A stretch of DNA of 64,000 bases from Agrobacterium vaccinii (lineage in GTDB: Bacteria; Pseudomonadota; Alphaproteobacteria; Rhizobiales; Rhizobiaceae): positions 2,170,001 to 2,234,000 of the forward strand of contig NZ_CP054150.1 in NCBI RefSeq assembly GCF_021310995.1, written 5' to 3'. Below are positions 44,027-53,955 of this stretch, in pieces; position 1 is the stretch's first letter; every line of letters starts with the position of its first letter. The notes beneath the pieces were generated by a model that was not told the origin of the DNA, searched no databases, and was given only the letters and a program-made list of their open reading frames with translations. The position numbers and the translations under genes were made by a program.

Positions 44027-44779
44027 TTACTCGGCAAGCGTGAGGATCAGCGGGCCGTTCTTGGTCGCCACAACCGTGTGTTCGAACTGAACCGTTGGTG
44101 CGCTCGGGTCGCTGAACAGCGTCCACGGATCGTCATCACCATCCTCGGCCCAATAGGCACCCATGGACAGGAAGGGCTCGACCGTGAACACCATGCCTTC
44201 TGTCATGATCCGGGTTTCATCCTTGTCTGGCCATGTCGCAAGTTCGGTCGGCTCCTCGTGAAGGGAGCGACCGATGCCGTGGCTGGCAAGGTTGGTGATC
44301 AGCGTGTAGCGGTTTTTCTTGGCGAAGGCCCCGATAGCATTGCCGATGTCGGCCAGCGGGCGACCGGATTTGATCTGTTGCAGGCCGGTCCACATGGCGC
44401 GCTTGCCATCGCGGCACAGGCGCTCGATTTCCTTTTTGACGGGCGGCACGGCAAAGGACGAGCCGGTATCACCGAAGAAACCATCCTTCACCGCCGACAC
44501 GTCGATATTGACGAGATCACCCGCCTTGATAACGCGGGGACCCGGGATACCGTGGGCCACCTCTTCATTGACGCTGATGCAGGTGGCGCCGGGAAACTGA
44601 TAGCAGAACTCCGGGGCAGACACCGCGTCGTTGTCGTCGAGAACCTTGCGGCCAATGGCGTCCAGCTCCAGCGTGGTGATACCCGGTTCCAGCCGATCAG
44701 CCATGCTCTGCATCGCCAATGCGCAGATGCGACCAATGTCTTTCAGCTTGACCAGTTCTTCTTCGGTGGAGATGACCAT
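44027..44779 (-). CDS. map: methionine aminopeptidase
   Basis: A 250-residue type I methionine aminopeptidase that removes the initiator Met from new proteins. The substrate His lies in EEVAHGIPGPRVI near residue 77. The metal ligands are the Asp residues in NIDVSAVKDGFFGDTG (near 94 and 105), His in SHGIGRSLHEEP near 168, Glu in FTVEPFLS near 200 and Glu in VQFEHTVV near 231. It follows the LLM oxidoreductase gene on the same strand by 19 bases. The ribosome site is weak. This is probably one of two or more map genes in the genome. Confidence 0.95.
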   Translation of the reverse strand: MVISTEEELVKLKDIGRICALAMQSMADRLEPGITTLELDAIGRKVLDDNDAVSAPEFCYQFPGATCISVNEEVAHGIPGPRVIKAGDLVNIDVSAVKDGFFGDTGSSFAVPPVKKEIERLCRDGKRAMWTGLQQIKSGRPLADIGNAIGAFAKKNRYTLITNLASHGIGRSLHEEPTELATWPDKDETRIMTEGMVFTVEPFLSMGAYWAEDGDDDPWTLFSDPSAPTVQFEHTVVATKNGPLILTLAE

Positions 44780-44798
44780 TGTTGTTCCGTCGTGTTTT

Positions 44799-45854
44799 TC
44801 AGGCCACGCCTTTCGCCCTATCGGCACGTCCAGTCAATTCTTTTCTGACGATTGGGGCGACTTTGGTGCCGTACAGCTCGATACCGCGCATGATCTGATC
44901 ATGCGGCATCAGGCCAATGGCCATCTGCAACAGGAAGCGGTCATTCTTGAAAACACCGTGTGCCCTGATGATCTTTTCCGCCACCAGCTCCGGCTCGCCC
45001 AGAAACAGATTGCCTTCCGGCCCACGCGCCACGTCGTACTGCGCACGGTTGGTCGGCCCCCATCCGCGTTCGCGACCGATGCGGTTCATCACCTCGGCCT
45101 GCGGACCGTAGAATTGATCGGCAGCTTTGTCGGTGGTGTCGGCGATGAAACCGTGGACGTTGATGCTGGTTTTCTGCTTTGCCGCATCCTGACCCGCCCG
45201 GCGTGCGGCCTCGCGGTAGAGATCGAACAGCGGCGCATATCGCCGGTATTCGCCACCAATAATGGCCAGTGCAACCGGCAGACCCATGGCACCGGCGCGC
45301 GCCACCGATTGCGGTGTGCCGCCGACGGCAATCCACACCGGCAGACGCTCCTGAAACGGACGCGGATAGACCCCGCGCCCGTTGATGGGCGGGTGCGTGT
45401 TGCCGGACCACGTGACGATCTCCTGCTCACGGAGCGCCAGAAGCAGATCGAGCTTCTCGCTGAACAGCTCGTCGTAATCCTCGAGATTATAGCCGAACAG
45501 CGGATAGGATTCGATGAAGGACCCGCGACCGGCCATGACCTCAGCGCGTCCGTTGGAGAGAAGATCGACCGTTGCAAATTGCTGGAACACGCGGATCGGA
45601 TCATCGGAACTGAGCACGGAGACGGCGCTCGTCAGCCGGATATTTTTGGTTTTCACGGCAGCAGCGGCCAGCACTGTCGAGGGCGACGAAATCGCATAAT
45701 CGGGGCGGTGGTGCTCGCCAAGACCGAACACATCCAGCCCGACCTGATCGGCGAGCTCTATTTCCTCCAGCAGGTCACGAAGCCTTCGCGCGCCCTCTGG
45801 GCCCTTCGGTGCGTTGGGATCGACGTCCGCGAATGTGTAAAGCCCCAGTTCCAT
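44799..45854 (-). CDS. LLM-class flavin-dependent oxidoreductase
   Basis: A 351-residue luciferase-like monooxygenase-fold enzyme. [20 protein letters not shown] near residue 42 is the family motif. [40 protein letters not shown] and [19 protein letters not shown] complete the barrel. It should use reduced FMN; the substrate is unknown. The gene lies upstream of map on the same strand and the two are likely cotranscribed. Confidence 0.9.
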   Translation of the reverse strand: MELGLYTFADVDPNAPKGPEGARRLRDLLEEIELADQVGLDVFGLGEHHRPDYAISSPSTVLAAAAVKTKNIRLTSAVSVLSSDDPIRVFQQFATVDLLSNGRAEVMAGRGSFIESYPLFGYNLEDYDELFSEKLDLLLALREQEIVTWSGNTHPPINGRGVYPRPFQERLPVWIAVGGTPQSVARAGAMGLPVALAIIGGEYRRYAPLFDLYREAARRAGQDAAKQKTSINVHGFIADTTDKAADQFYGPQAEVMNRIGRERGWGPTNRAQYDVARGPEGNLFLGEPELVAEKIIRAHGVFKNDRFLLQMAIGLMPHDQIMRGIELYGTKVAPIVRKELTGRADRAKGVA

Positions 45855-45961
45855 GCCTATGTCCTTCCGTATCTCTTTTCAGAGATAGGCATGGATGCCG
45901 TTGGAGGCAAACCCAAAATATAGGAGAAAACCTTCGATGGATTAGATGGACCGCTGCAATA

Positions 45962-46429
45962 TCAATGACGCTGAAGCAGCGCCTCCATCTGCTCGGCTGC
46001 CGCGTTCCAGCCTTCCTCGAAACCCATATCCTCATGGGTCTTCTTGTCTTCCGCCGTCCAGTGCAAGGCGCGCGCGATATATTTCGTCGCACCATTGCCA
46101 GCGTCTTCGAAGGTCACATAGCCGGTCATGAAAGGGCGATCACCCGGCACCCAGCCCTCGCGAAACGCATCGGTAAAAATGAGGCGCTGGTTGGGAACAA
46201 CGTCAAGAAACACCCCGAGATTTTCATAGACCTCGCCGGTCGGCGCATGCATCGTGGTGTTGAAGGCCCCGCCAGGTCGCATATCGATCACGGCCCGCGA
46301 TGTCTGATACGGCAAAGGCGCCCACCACTGGATCAACATTTCAGGGTCCGCCCAGGCCTGAAACACCTTTTCCGGCGGTGCATTGATGATTCGGCTCAGT
46401 GACAATTCATGCTCTGCGATCTTCTGCAT
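45962..46429 (-). CDS. SRPBCC (AHSA1-type) protein
   Basis: A 155-residue START-like single-domain protein. LSRIINAPPEKVFQAWADPE, then WWAPLPYQTSRAVIDMRPGG, VTFEDAGNGATKYIARALH and the closing helix GFEEGWNAAAEQMEALLQ match the AHSA1/YndB group. These bind small hydrophobic ligands in a deep pocket; no specific role is known. The ATG at 46429 has GGGAGGG upstream. It follows glpK in the same direction after about 70 bases, but the link is not obvious. Confidence 0.85.
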   Translation of the reverse strand: MQKIAEHELSLSRIINAPPEKVFQAWADPEMLIQWWAPLPYQTSRAVIDMRPGGAFNTTMHAPTGEVYENLGVFLDVVPNQRLIFTDAFREGWVPGDRPFMTGYVTFEDAGNGATKYIARALHWTAEDKKTHEDMGFEEGWNAAAEQMEALLQRH

Positions 46430-46496
46430 CCGCTGTCCCTCCCCTAAGACAGCGAATACCATATCGCATTTTAGCAATAACTATAACTCACCATTT

Positions 46497-47990
46497 TTAG
46501 GTAGCGCTCAACGTCCGGCGAACCGCATTTTTCCAGCCCTTGATCTTACGCTCGCGGGTCTCATTATCCATTTTAGGCTCGAAACGTTGGTCGCGCGACC
46601 AGGCGTCGGAAAACGCCTTCATGTCAGGCCAGACACCGGCCTTGCTACCCGCAAGCCAGGCGGCACCGAGTGCGGTCGTTTCGAGGATAACCGGGCGGTC
46701 TACGGGCGCGTCGATGAGGTCGGAGAGGCGCTGCATCGTCCAGTCGGAGGCGACCATGCCGCCATCCACCCGCAGAACCGTGTCGCCATTGGCATTTTTC
46801 CAGTCCTTGTGCATGGCGTCAAGCAGATCGCCAGTCTGGTAGCAGACAGCCTCGAGTGCCGCGCGGGCAAACTCTGCCGGACCCGTGCCACGCGTGAGCC
46901 CGAACATCGCGCCGCGTGCATCGGCATCCCACCAGGGCGCGCCGAGGCCAACGAAGGCTGGCACCAGATAGACGTCCTGAGATGGATCGGCCTTTTCGGC
47001 CAAAGCGCCGGTTTCCGAGGCAGAGCCGATCACCTTCAAGCCATCCCGCAGCCATTGTACCGCAGCGCCCGCCACGAAGATGGAGCCTTCCAACGCGTAT
47101 GTGGTCTTACCATCCAGCCGGTAGGCAATGGTCGTCAACAGTCGGTTTTTGGAACGAACCATGTCTTCGCCGGTGTTGAGCAGCGCAAAGCAGCCCGTGC
47201 CATAAGTGGATTTCAGCATGCCGGGTTCAAAACAGGCCTGTCCGATGACGGCAGCGTGCTGATCGCCCGCCACGCCGAGAATGGGGATCGGCGCGCCGAA
47301 CAGTTCTTCATCCGTCACGCCGAATTCGGCAGCACAATCCAGCACCTCCGGCAGAACCGAAGGCGGCACATCGAGAATGTCGAGAAGCTGCTTGTCCCAG
47401 ACATTCTTTTCGATGTTGAACATCAGCGTGCGCGAGGCATTGGTGGCATCGGTCACGAAAGACTTGCCGCCGGTCAGCCGCCAGATGAGGAACGTATCGA
47501 CAGTGCCGAAGCAAAGCTCACCCTTTTCGGCCCGCTTACGCGCGCCCTTGATCTTCGAGAGCAGCCAGGACAGTTTGGTGCCGGAAAAATAAGGGTCGAG
47601 CAGCAGGCCGGTTTTCTTGACGAAGGCCTTTTCGTGTCCATCCTTCTTCAGCTTTTCGCACAGCTTGGCGGTGCGCCGGTCCTGCCAGACGATGGCGTTG
47701 TGCAGCGGCTTGCCGGTATCTCGCTCCCACAGCAGCGTGGTTTCGCGCTGGTTGGTAATGCCGATGGCGGCGATATCCGAGGCTTTCAGCTTGGCTTTTT
47801 CGAGTGCCTGTTTGATGGACCAGACGACGCTTTCCCATATCTCTTCCGGGTCATGCTCCACCCAGCCGGAATTGGGAAAAATCTGGCGGAATTCTTTCTG
47901 CCCCGTGCCTGCCACCTGCATCGAACCATCGAAAACGATGGCCCTTGTCGATGTCGTACCTTGGTCGATGGCGAGGATATATCCGCCCAT
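46497..47990 (-). CDS. glpK: glycerol kinase
   Basis: A 497-residue FGGY-family kinase that makes glycerol 3-phosphate. The ATP loop is [17 protein letters not shown] at the start. [20 protein letters not shown] and [11 protein letters not shown] follow. [19 protein letters not shown] near residue 245 and [13 protein letters not shown] near residue 415 belong to the second actin-like lobe. Usual length for GlpK. GGGAGG lies before the ATG. No glpD, glpF or glycerol transporter is nearby. It is divergent from bdhA. Confidence 0.96.
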   Translation of the reverse strand: MGGYILAIDQGTTSTRAIVFDGSMQVAGTGQKEFRQIFPNSGWVEHDPEEIWESVVWSIKQALEKAKLKASDIAAIGITNQRETTLLWERDTGKPLHNAIVWQDRRTAKLCEKLKKDGHEKAFVKKTGLLLDPYFSGTKLSWLLSKIKGARKRAEKGELCFGTVDTFLIWRLTGGKSFVTDATNASRTLMFNIEKNVWDKQLLDILDVPPSVLPEVLDCAAEFGVTDEELFGAPIPILGVAGDQHAAVIGQACFEPGMLKSTYGTGCFALLNTGEDMVRSKNRLLTTIAYRLDGKTTYALEGSIFVAGAAVQWLRDGLKVIGSASETGALAEKADPSQDVYLVPAFVGLGAPWWDADARGAMFGLTRGTGPAEFARAALEAVCYQTGDLLDAMHKDWKNANGDTVLRVDGGMVASDWTMQRLSDLIDAPVDRPVILETTALGAAWLAGSKAGVWPDMKAFSDAWSRDQRFEPKMDNETRERKIKGWKNAVRRTLSAT

Positions 47991-48151
47991 GCATGCCTCC
48001 CGAAACTATGTCTGCGGCAAAACAATATGCGCGGCGGGGAAAGTCAAGCCACCGCCGCATGCATCCTCATGTCAAATACGATTGCCAGTTCCCCCGGTTT
48101 AAGCATAACCTGATGTAAAGCGTTGCAACGTTGGGGAAAAAAGGGGAACGC

Positions 48152-48928
48152 ATGCACAGGACTGTAATCGTAACCGGCTCTACCAGCGGCATTGGCCTTG
48201 GAATAGCGCAAGCCTTCGCCAATGATGGCTGCAACGTCATGCTCAACGGTTTCGGCGATGAGCACGAAATCGAAGATACGCGCCTGTTGATGGAAGCGGA
48301 AAGCGGAACCCGCGTGCTCTACCACCCCGCCGACATGACAAAGCCTGACGAAATTGCCGACCTGATCAAGACCACCCACGAGAAAATGGGTGCAGTGGAT
48401 ATTTTGGTCAACAATGCGGGTGTGCAGCATGTGGCCCCAGTGGAGGAGTTTCCGCCGGAAAAATGGGATCAGATCATCGCCATCAATCTGACCAGTTCTT
48501 TCCACACCATGCGTGCTACGATTCCGCTGATGAAGGCCGCTGGCAAAGGCCGCATCATCAACATCGCCTCGGCCCACGGTCTCGTCGCCTCACCGTTTAA
48601 ATCTGCCTATGTCGCGGCAAAACATGGTATCATCGGCCTGACGAAATCCGCAGCACTTGAGCTTGCCGAAACCGGAATTACCGTCAATGCCATCTGCCCC
48701 GGCTATGTGCTGACATCACTGGTGGAAAAGCAGATACCCGATACGGCAAAGTCACGCGGCATCAGCGAGAACGAGGTTAAGAACGATGTTCTACTGCGGC
48801 TGCAAGCGACGAAGGAATTCGTGAAGGTCGAGGATATCGCGGCGACCGCGGTCTTCCTGGCCAGCGACGCGGCCAAGCAGATCACCGGCACGCATATCTC
48901 CATCGATGGCGGCTGGACCGCCCAATAA
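48152..48928 (+). CDS. bdhA: D-3-hydroxybutyrate dehydrogenase
   Basis: A 258-residue classical short-chain dehydrogenase that oxidises 3-hydroxybutyrate to acetoacetate, used in breakdown of stored polyhydroxybutyrate. The coenzyme loop is GSTSGIGLGIA at about 8-18, NNAG lies near 88, the catalytic Ser is in NIASAHGL and the Tyr/Lys pair is SAYVAAKHG. NGFGDEHEIE and VQHVAPVEEFP are hallmarks of BdhA. AAGGGG precedes the ATG. xdhA follows after 23 bases, so this copies the bdhA-xdhA2-xdhB2 mixed operon known in S. meliloti. CGTTGCAACG, a perfect palindrome, lies at 48121-48130 just before the gene. Confidence 0.94.
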   Translation: MHRTVIVTGSTSGIGLGIAQAFANDGCNVMLNGFGDEHEIEDTRLLMEAESGTRVLYHPADMTKPDEIADLIKTTHEKMGAVDILVNNAGVQHVAPVEEFPPEKWDQIIAINLTSSFHTMRATIPLMKAAGKGRIINIASAHGLVASPFKSAYVAAKHGIIGLTKSAALELAETGITVNAICPGYVLTSLVEKQIPDTAKSRGISENEVKNDVLLRLQATKEFVKVEDIAATAVFLASDAAKQITGTHISIDGGWTAQ

Positions 48929-48951
48929 CGACAAGCATACGAAGGCAAGGC

Positions 48952-50421
48952 ATGAAAGACGCAATCAGCTTCATCCTCAACAACGAGACCGTTTCTCTTC
49001 GGGATTTCGGCCCGACAGAAACGCTGCTCGATTATCTGAGGCTGCAAAAACGACTGACCGGCACCAAGGAAGGCTGTGCAGAGGGTGACTGCGGCGCCTG
49101 CACCGTGCTGGTCGGGCGGCTGATGGACGGCTCACTGCGTTACGAAACCGTCAATGCCTGCATTCGCTTCATCGGCTCGCTGCATGGCAGCCACATCGTC
49201 ACCATCGAGCATCTGGCCAGCAAGGACGGCGTTCTGCATCCGGTGCAACAGGCCATGGTGGATTATCATGGCTCGCAATGCGGCTTCTGCACCCCGGGCT
49301 TCGTCATGTCGCTTTATGGCCTATGGCTGACGAGCGACAAGCCATCGCGTGCAGACATCGAAAAGGCCTTGCAGGGCAATCTCTGTCGCTGCACCGGCTA
49401 CGAGCCCATCATTCGCGCCGCCGAAAGCGTTACGGCTGCCAAGCCCAGCACCCTGTTCGACCCGATAGAGCGAGACCGCGCCAGCATCATGTCCCGCCTC
49501 TGGGCCATTCAGTTGAATGAGACGATCAACGTCAGCAAAGATGACTGTCGCACCATCATCCCCTCGAACCTCAACGAGTTCGCAGCCGCCTACGCCGCCG
49601 AGCCCAAGGCGACCATCGTTGCTGGCTCTACCGATGTCGGCCTGTGGGTAACGAAGCAGATGCGGGCGCTGAACCCTGTGATCTTCATCAATCACTTGAG
49701 CGAGCTGCAATCGATATCAGTCGAAGACGGCGGCATTTCCATTGGCGCTGGCGTGACTTACGCCCACGCCTTCACCGTTCTCGCAAAGCACATTCCACCC
49801 TTCGCCCGCCTGATTGACCGCATCGGCGGCCAGCAGGTGCGCAATATGGGCACAATCGGCGGCAACATCGCCAACGGCTCGCCTATCGGCGACACCCCAC
49901 CGGCGCTGATCGCGCTGGATGCGACGCTCACCTTGCGCTCTGCGTCCGGCAGCCGGACCATGCCGCTCGAAAAATACTTCATCGATTACGGCAAGCAAGA
50001 CCGCTTCGCGGGCGAATTCGTGGAGAAGATTTTCGTACCGATCCCGGCGGCTGATGTGCATTACGCCATCTATAAGATTTCCAAACGTCGCGATGAAGAT
50101 ATTTCCGCGCTCTGCGCCGCCTATCATCTGAAGCTGGATGAAGCAGGTATGGTCAAAGACATCCGCATCGCCTTTGGCGGCATGGCGGCAACGCCCAAGC
50201 GTGCCGCGAAGTTGGAAGGCGCGCTTATGGGTCAGCCATGGACTATGGAAACTATCGAAGCGGCGCGCGATGCCATCGATGATGATTTCCAGCCTTTGAC
50301 GGACTGGCGCGCTACTGCCGAATACCGGATGCTGACGGCGAAGAACCTGCTGACGCGGTTCTTTTTGGAGACATCCGGCGAGCGGCAGGAATTGCAGCGC
50401 TTCGAATTGGCGGAGGCCTGA
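48952..50421 (+). CDS. xdhA: xanthine dehydrogenase small subunit
   Basis: A 489-residue subunit with two [2Fe-2S] clusters and FAD. The plant-type ferredoxin cysteines are Cys42, Cys47, Cys50 and Cys70 (GCAEGDCGACTVL). The second cluster uses CGFCTPG near residue 112 and CRCTGY near 145. The FAD domain includes VAGSTDVGLWVTKQ, and the nucleotide loop IGGNIANGSPIGDTPPALIA lies near 303. It passes electrons from the molybdenum site of XdhB to NAD. The gene is followed by xdhB after three bases. Confidence 0.95.
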   Translation: MKDAISFILNNETVSLRDFGPTETLLDYLRLQKRLTGTKEGCAEGDCGACTVLVGRLMDGSLRYETVNACIRFIGSLHGSHIVTIEHLASKDGVLHPVQQAMVDYHGSQCGFCTPGFVMSLYGLWLTSDKPSRADIEKALQGNLCRCTGYEPIIRAAESVTAAKPSTLFDPIERDRASIMSRLWAIQLNETINVSKDDCRTIIPSNLNEFAAAYAAEPKATIVAGSTDVGLWVTKQMRALNPVIFINHLSELQSISVEDGGISIGAGVTYAHAFTVLAKHIPPFARLIDRIGGQQVRNMGTIGGNIANGSPIGDTPPALIALDATLTLRSASGSRTMPLEKYFIDYGKQDRFAGEFVEKIFVPIPAADVHYAIYKISKRRDEDISALCAAYHLKLDEAGMVKDIRIAFGGMAATPKRAAKLEGALMGQPWTMETIEAARDAIDDDFQPLTDWRATAEYRMLTAKNLLTRFFLETSGERQELQRFELAEA

Positions 50422-50424
50422 GCC

Positions 50425-52764
50425 ATGGACACAAACACCTTCGAGCGCACCAAAACCGCTGTCGATGGCAAGATGCACAACTCTCTGCGGCATGATTCAG
50501 CGCACAAGCATGTCACCGGAAGTGCCGAATATATCGATGATATTCCCGAACCGGCGGGCATGATCCACGGTGCTATCGGCATGGCGGACCGGGCGCACGC
50601 CGAAATCGTGTCGATGGACCTCTCAGAAGTCGAAGCCACGCCCGGTGTTCTCTGGGTCATGACCGGCAAGGATGTGACCGGCGAAAATGATGTTTCCTCC
50701 GGCGGTCGTCACGACGAGCCGCTGCTGGCGGAAATGCTGGTGCAGTTTCACGGCCAGCCGATCTTTGCAGTGTTTGCCGAAACCCGCGACATCGCACGCA
50801 AAGCAGCCCGAAAAGCAAAGATCACCTATAACGACCTACCGCACTGGAGCGATATCGACGGCGCAACGGAAAACGGCGACCCGCTCGTCACCCCCGGTAT
50901 GACGCTTCAACGCGGCGAAGCCGAGCTGGAAATGGACGTCGCCCCACGCCGCCTGACCGGCACGATGCGTATTGGCGGGCAGGAGCACTTTTATCTCGAA
51001 GGCCACATCGCCATGGCGGTGCCAGGCGAAGATGATGAAGTGACGGTATGGAGTTCCACCCAGCACCCCAGCGAAATCCAGCACATCGTCAGCCACATTC
51101 TGCAGGTGCCATCCAACGCCGTCACCGTGCAGGTAAGGCGCATGGGCGGTGGTTTCGGCGGCAAGGAAACGCAGGGCAATCAGTTTGCAGCCCTCTGTGC
51201 CATTGCCGCCAAGAAGCTGAACCGTGCCGTCAAGATGCGCCCCGACCGCGATGAGGACATGACCGCCACCGGCAAGCGCCACGACTTCCGGGTCGATTAT
51301 GAACTGGGCTTCGATGACGAAGGCCGCATTCACGCGGTGGACGCCACCTATGCCGCCCGCTGCGGTTTTTCCTCCGACCTTTCCGGCCCGGTGACCGACC
51401 GTGCACTGTTCCACGCGGATTCAAGCTATTTCTATCCGCATGTAAAACTGCAATCGAAGCCGTTGAAAACCCACACGGTTTCCAACACGGCCTTCCGTGG
51501 ATTCGGCGGCCCGCAGGGAATGCTGGGGGCTGAACGCTTCATCGAGGAAATCGCCTATGCGGTGGGCAAGGATCCACTCGAAATCCGCAAGCTGAATTTC
51601 TACGGTCAGCAGGGTTCGAACAGAACTTTGACACCATACCATCAGGAGGTCGAAGACAACATCATCGCCCGCATCGTTGAAGAACTGGAAACCTCCAGCG
51701 ATTATCAGGCGCGGCGACAGGCAATCATCGAGTTCAACAAGACGAGCCCCATCATCCGCAAAGGCATCGCGCTGACGCCGGTGAAATTCGGCATCTCCTT
51801 CACCATGACCGCCTTCAATCAGGCAGGCGCGCTGGTGCACCTCTACAATGATGGCTCCATCCACCTGAACCATGGTGGCACGGAGATGGGTCAGGGCCTT
51901 TACACCAAGGTCGCGCAGGTCATTGCCGATGCGTTTCAGGTGGATATCGACCGCGTCAAGATCACCGCCACCACCACGGGCAAGGTGCCCAACACATCCG
52001 CCACCGCCGCCTCTTCCGGCACCGACTTGAACGGCATGGCGGCCTATGATGCGGCGCGTCAGATCAAGGAGCGCCTCGTCAAATTCGCCATGGAAAAATG
52101 GAATGTTGGCGAAGGCGAGGTTACATTCCTGCCGAACCGTATTCGTGTGGGAACGGAAGAAATCGCCTTTAACGACTTCATCAAACAAGCTTATTTCGCC
52201 CGCGTCCAGCTTTCTGCCGCAGGCTTTTACAAGACGCCGAAAATCCACTGGGACAGGGCAGCAGGCAAAGGCACGCCGTTCTATTATTTCGCCTATGGCG
52301 CATCCGTCTCGGAAGTCTCCATCGATACGCTGACCGGCGAATATATGATGGAGCGCACCGATATTCTCCACGATGTCGGCAAATCGCTGAACCCAGCCAT
52401 CGACATCGGTCAGGTCGAAGGTGGCTTCATCCAGGGAATGGGCTGGTTGACGACGGAGGAACTGTGGTGGGATGCCAAGGGGCGACTGCGCACTCACGCG
52501 CCGTCCACCTACAAGATACCGCTGGCGTCGGACCGCCCGAAAATCTTCGATGTGAAACTGGCGGAATGGGCCGAGAACGCTGAGCCCACTATTGGTCGCT
52601 CCAAAGCCGTCGGCGAACCGCCGCTTATGCTGGCGATTTCTGTGCTGGAAGCATTGTCGATGGCGGTGGCCAGCGTTGCTGATTACAAGGTCTGCCCGAG
52701 GCTGGATGCGCCTGCGACGCCTGAACGGGTGTTGATGGCGGTGGAGCGGTTGAGGAAGGTGTGA
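50425..52764 (+). CDS. xdhB: xanthine dehydrogenase molybdopterin subunit
   Basis: A 779-residue molybdenum-binding subunit that hydroxylates hypoxanthine and xanthine to urate. HKHVTGSAEYIDDI near the start, GQEHFYLEGHIAMAVPGEDD near residue 195, RMGGGFGGKETQGN near 240, TAFRGFGGPQGM near 357 (with the substrate-binding Arg) and HGGTEMGQGLYTKVAQ near 482 are the family motifs. KAVGEPPLMLAISVLEAL at the end holds the catalytic Glu (VGEPP). GGAGG precedes the ATG. A palindromic repeat separates it from xdhC. Confidence 0.96.
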   Translation: MDTNTFERTKTAVDGKMHNSLRHDSAHKHVTGSAEYIDDIPEPAGMIHGAIGMADRAHAEIVSMDLSEVEATPGVLWVMTGKDVTGENDVSSGGRHDEPLLAEMLVQFHGQPIFAVFAETRDIARKAARKAKITYNDLPHWSDIDGATENGDPLVTPGMTLQRGEAELEMDVAPRRLTGTMRIGGQEHFYLEGHIAMAVPGEDDEVTVWSSTQHPSEIQHIVSHILQVPSNAVTVQVRRMGGGFGGKETQGNQFAALCAIAAKKLNRAVKMRPDRDEDMTATGKRHDFRVDYELGFDDEGRIHAVDATYAARCGFSSDLSGPVTDRALFHADSSYFYPHVKLQSKPLKTHTVSNTAFRGFGGPQGMLGAERFIEEIAYAVGKDPLEIRKLNFYGQQGSNRTLTPYHQEVEDNIIARIVEELETSSDYQARRQAIIEFNKTSPIIRKGIALTPVKFGISFTMTAFNQAGALVHLYNDGSIHLNHGGTEMGQGLYTKVAQVIADAFQVDIDRVKITATTTGKVPNTSATAASSGTDLNGMAAYDAARQIKERLVKFAMEKWNVGEGEVTFLPNRIRVGTEEIAFNDFIKQAYFARVQLSAAGFYKTPKIHWDRAAGKGTPFYYFAYGASVSEVSIDTLTGEYMMERTDILHDVGKSLNPAIDIGQVEGGFIQGMGWLTTEELWWDAKGRLRTHAPSTYKIPLASDRPKIFDVKLAEWAENAEPTIGRSKAVGEPPLMLAISVLEALSMAVASVADYKVCPRLDAPATPERVLMAVERLRKV

Positions 52765-52797
52765 GGTGATGAGGCAACGCTTGAGTGCGGAGCAGAG

Positions 52798-52951
52798 CCC
52801 CCTCTGGCCTGCCGGCCATCTCTCCCACAAGGGGGGAGAAGATATGCCGCACCCTCTCCATCACTCACGCATGTCTCTGCGACTGAAGCGAAGGCCTAGC
52901 CACACGGTTTCTCCCCCCTTGTGGGGGAGATGGCCGGCAGGCCAGAGGGGG
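52798..52951. repeat. palindromic intergenic repeat element between xdhB and xdhC
   Basis: Arms of 43 bases at 52798-52840 and 52909-52951 are reverse complements with one mismatch, around a 68-base centre. Each arm includes the palindrome GGCCTGCCGGCC-like core and ends in a GGGGGGAGAA tract. The element differs in sequence from the one at 1950-2066 but has the same plan. It lies inside an otherwise compact gene run and may reduce or process the transcript between xdhB and xdhC. Confidence 0.82.
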
Positions 52952-52976
52952 TTCGCGGGCACCAAGGCCGACGCCC

Positions 52977-53834
52977 ATGCCTGACACCCCCATCTCCTCT
53001 TTTCTCGATGGATCAAACCCCACCATCCTCATCGAAATCGAATCCGTAAAAGGCTCTGCCCCACGCGAAGCCGGAACCTTCATGCTCGTTTCATCAACCC
53101 GCATCTGGCAAACCATCGGCGGTGGGCAGTTCGAATATATGGCCATCGACCACGCCCGCGCGATGCTGGCGGGCAAGACAGCCAACGACACCATGGACAT
53201 CCCGCTCGGCCCCGAAATCGGCCAATGCTGCGGCGGGCGCACCCTGCTGCAATTCACAAAGGTCACACCCGCAATCGCCGAAGGGCTGAAGCAGCGCCTA
53301 GTGCAAGAGCACCAGTCCCAGCCCGCCGTCTTCATCTTCGGCGCGGGCCATGTGGGCAAAGCTCTGGCCCAGGCACTGGCCCTCCTTCCACTCTCCATCA
53401 CCGTCATCGAGACGCGGCGTGAGGAACTGGTTTGGCTACCTGAGACCGTGTCGTCCCACATTACCGCGATGCCCGAAGCCATGGTGAAAGCCGTTCCCGC
53501 TGGTGGAACGGTGATCATCGTCACCCATGATCACGCGCTGGATTTCCTGATTGCCAAGGAAGCGCTTGCCCGCGCTGATCTGGCCTATGTCGGCATGATC
53601 GGCTCCAAGACCAAACGCGCCACCTTCGCGCACTGGCTGGAGCGCGAAGGTCAGCCAACGTCAATGCTAGAGCGACTGGTTCTGCCCATCGGCGGAAACA
53701 CCGTGAAAGACAAACGTCCCGCCGTCATAGCGACCTTGGTAGCAGCCGAAGTGCTTCACGCAATTCATCGCTTTGCCGCACCCGCCCCGGCCCGATCTGA
53801 TCGCGACCATCCAGCAGGCCAAGATCGCGTTTGA
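52977..53834 (+). CDS. xdhC: xanthine dehydrogenase accessory protein XdhC
   Basis: A 285-residue protein that binds the molybdenum cofactor, helps add the terminal sulphur and delivers it to XdhB. The start holds ILIEIESVKGSAPREAGTFM, followed by TIGGGQFEYMAIDHAR and GQCCGGRTLLQF with the conserved cysteines. VFIFGAGHVGKALAQALALL near residue 118 is a Rossmann loop. VGMIGSKTKRATF near 205 and GGNTVKDKRPAVIATLVAAE near 240 finish the domain. The last 20 residues (APAPARSDRDHPAG) are not conserved-looking and overlap an antisense small gene. The ATG lacks a good ribosome site. Confidence 0.92.
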   Translation: MPDTPISSFLDGSNPTILIEIESVKGSAPREAGTFMLVSSTRIWQTIGGGQFEYMAIDHARAMLAGKTANDTMDIPLGPEIGQCCGGRTLLQFTKVTPAIAEGLKQRLVQEHQSQPAVFIFGAGHVGKALAQALALLPLSITVIETRREELVWLPETVSSHITAMPEAMVKAVPAGGTVIIVTHDHALDFLIAKEALARADLAYVGMIGSKTKRATFAHWLEREGQPTSMLERLVLPIGGNTVKDKRPAVIATLVAAEVLHAIHRFAAPAPARSDRDHPAGQDRV

Positions 53835-53955
53835 TGTGGTCCTGCATTTCGTCTTCCTGCGACGGGTTCGATTGAGCCGATTTTCGCGTAAACCAGTCCA
53901 ATATCCATAGTCGCGCAAATAGCCGTGGCCAGACGCTGAGAGCGGCTGTACGCAT
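53725..53955 (-). CDS. small protein, weakly DUF1127-like, antisense to the xdhC end
   Basis: A 76-codon frame with an excellent ribosome site (GGGAGA six bases before the ATG at 53955), divergent from the LysR gene. The product begins MRTAALSVWPRLFARLWILD and carries DHIKRDLGLLDGRD, which recalls the RDIGL motif of DUF1127 proteins. The C-terminus DELREALRLLPRSL is helical. The last 110 bases overlap the end of xdhC on the opposite strand, which limits how both can vary. Either it is a real small protein, perhaps ending differently in relatives, or only its first half is conserved. I do not assign a function. Confidence 0.5.
   Translation of the reverse strand: MRTAALSVWPRLFARLWILDWFTRKSAQSNPSQEDEMQDHIKRDLGLLDGRDQIGPGRVRQSDELREALRLLPRSL

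Noticed and set aside
46383..48113. Open frame of 576 codons on the plus strand
   Set aside because: Mostly antisense to glpK and shows no protein family pattern.
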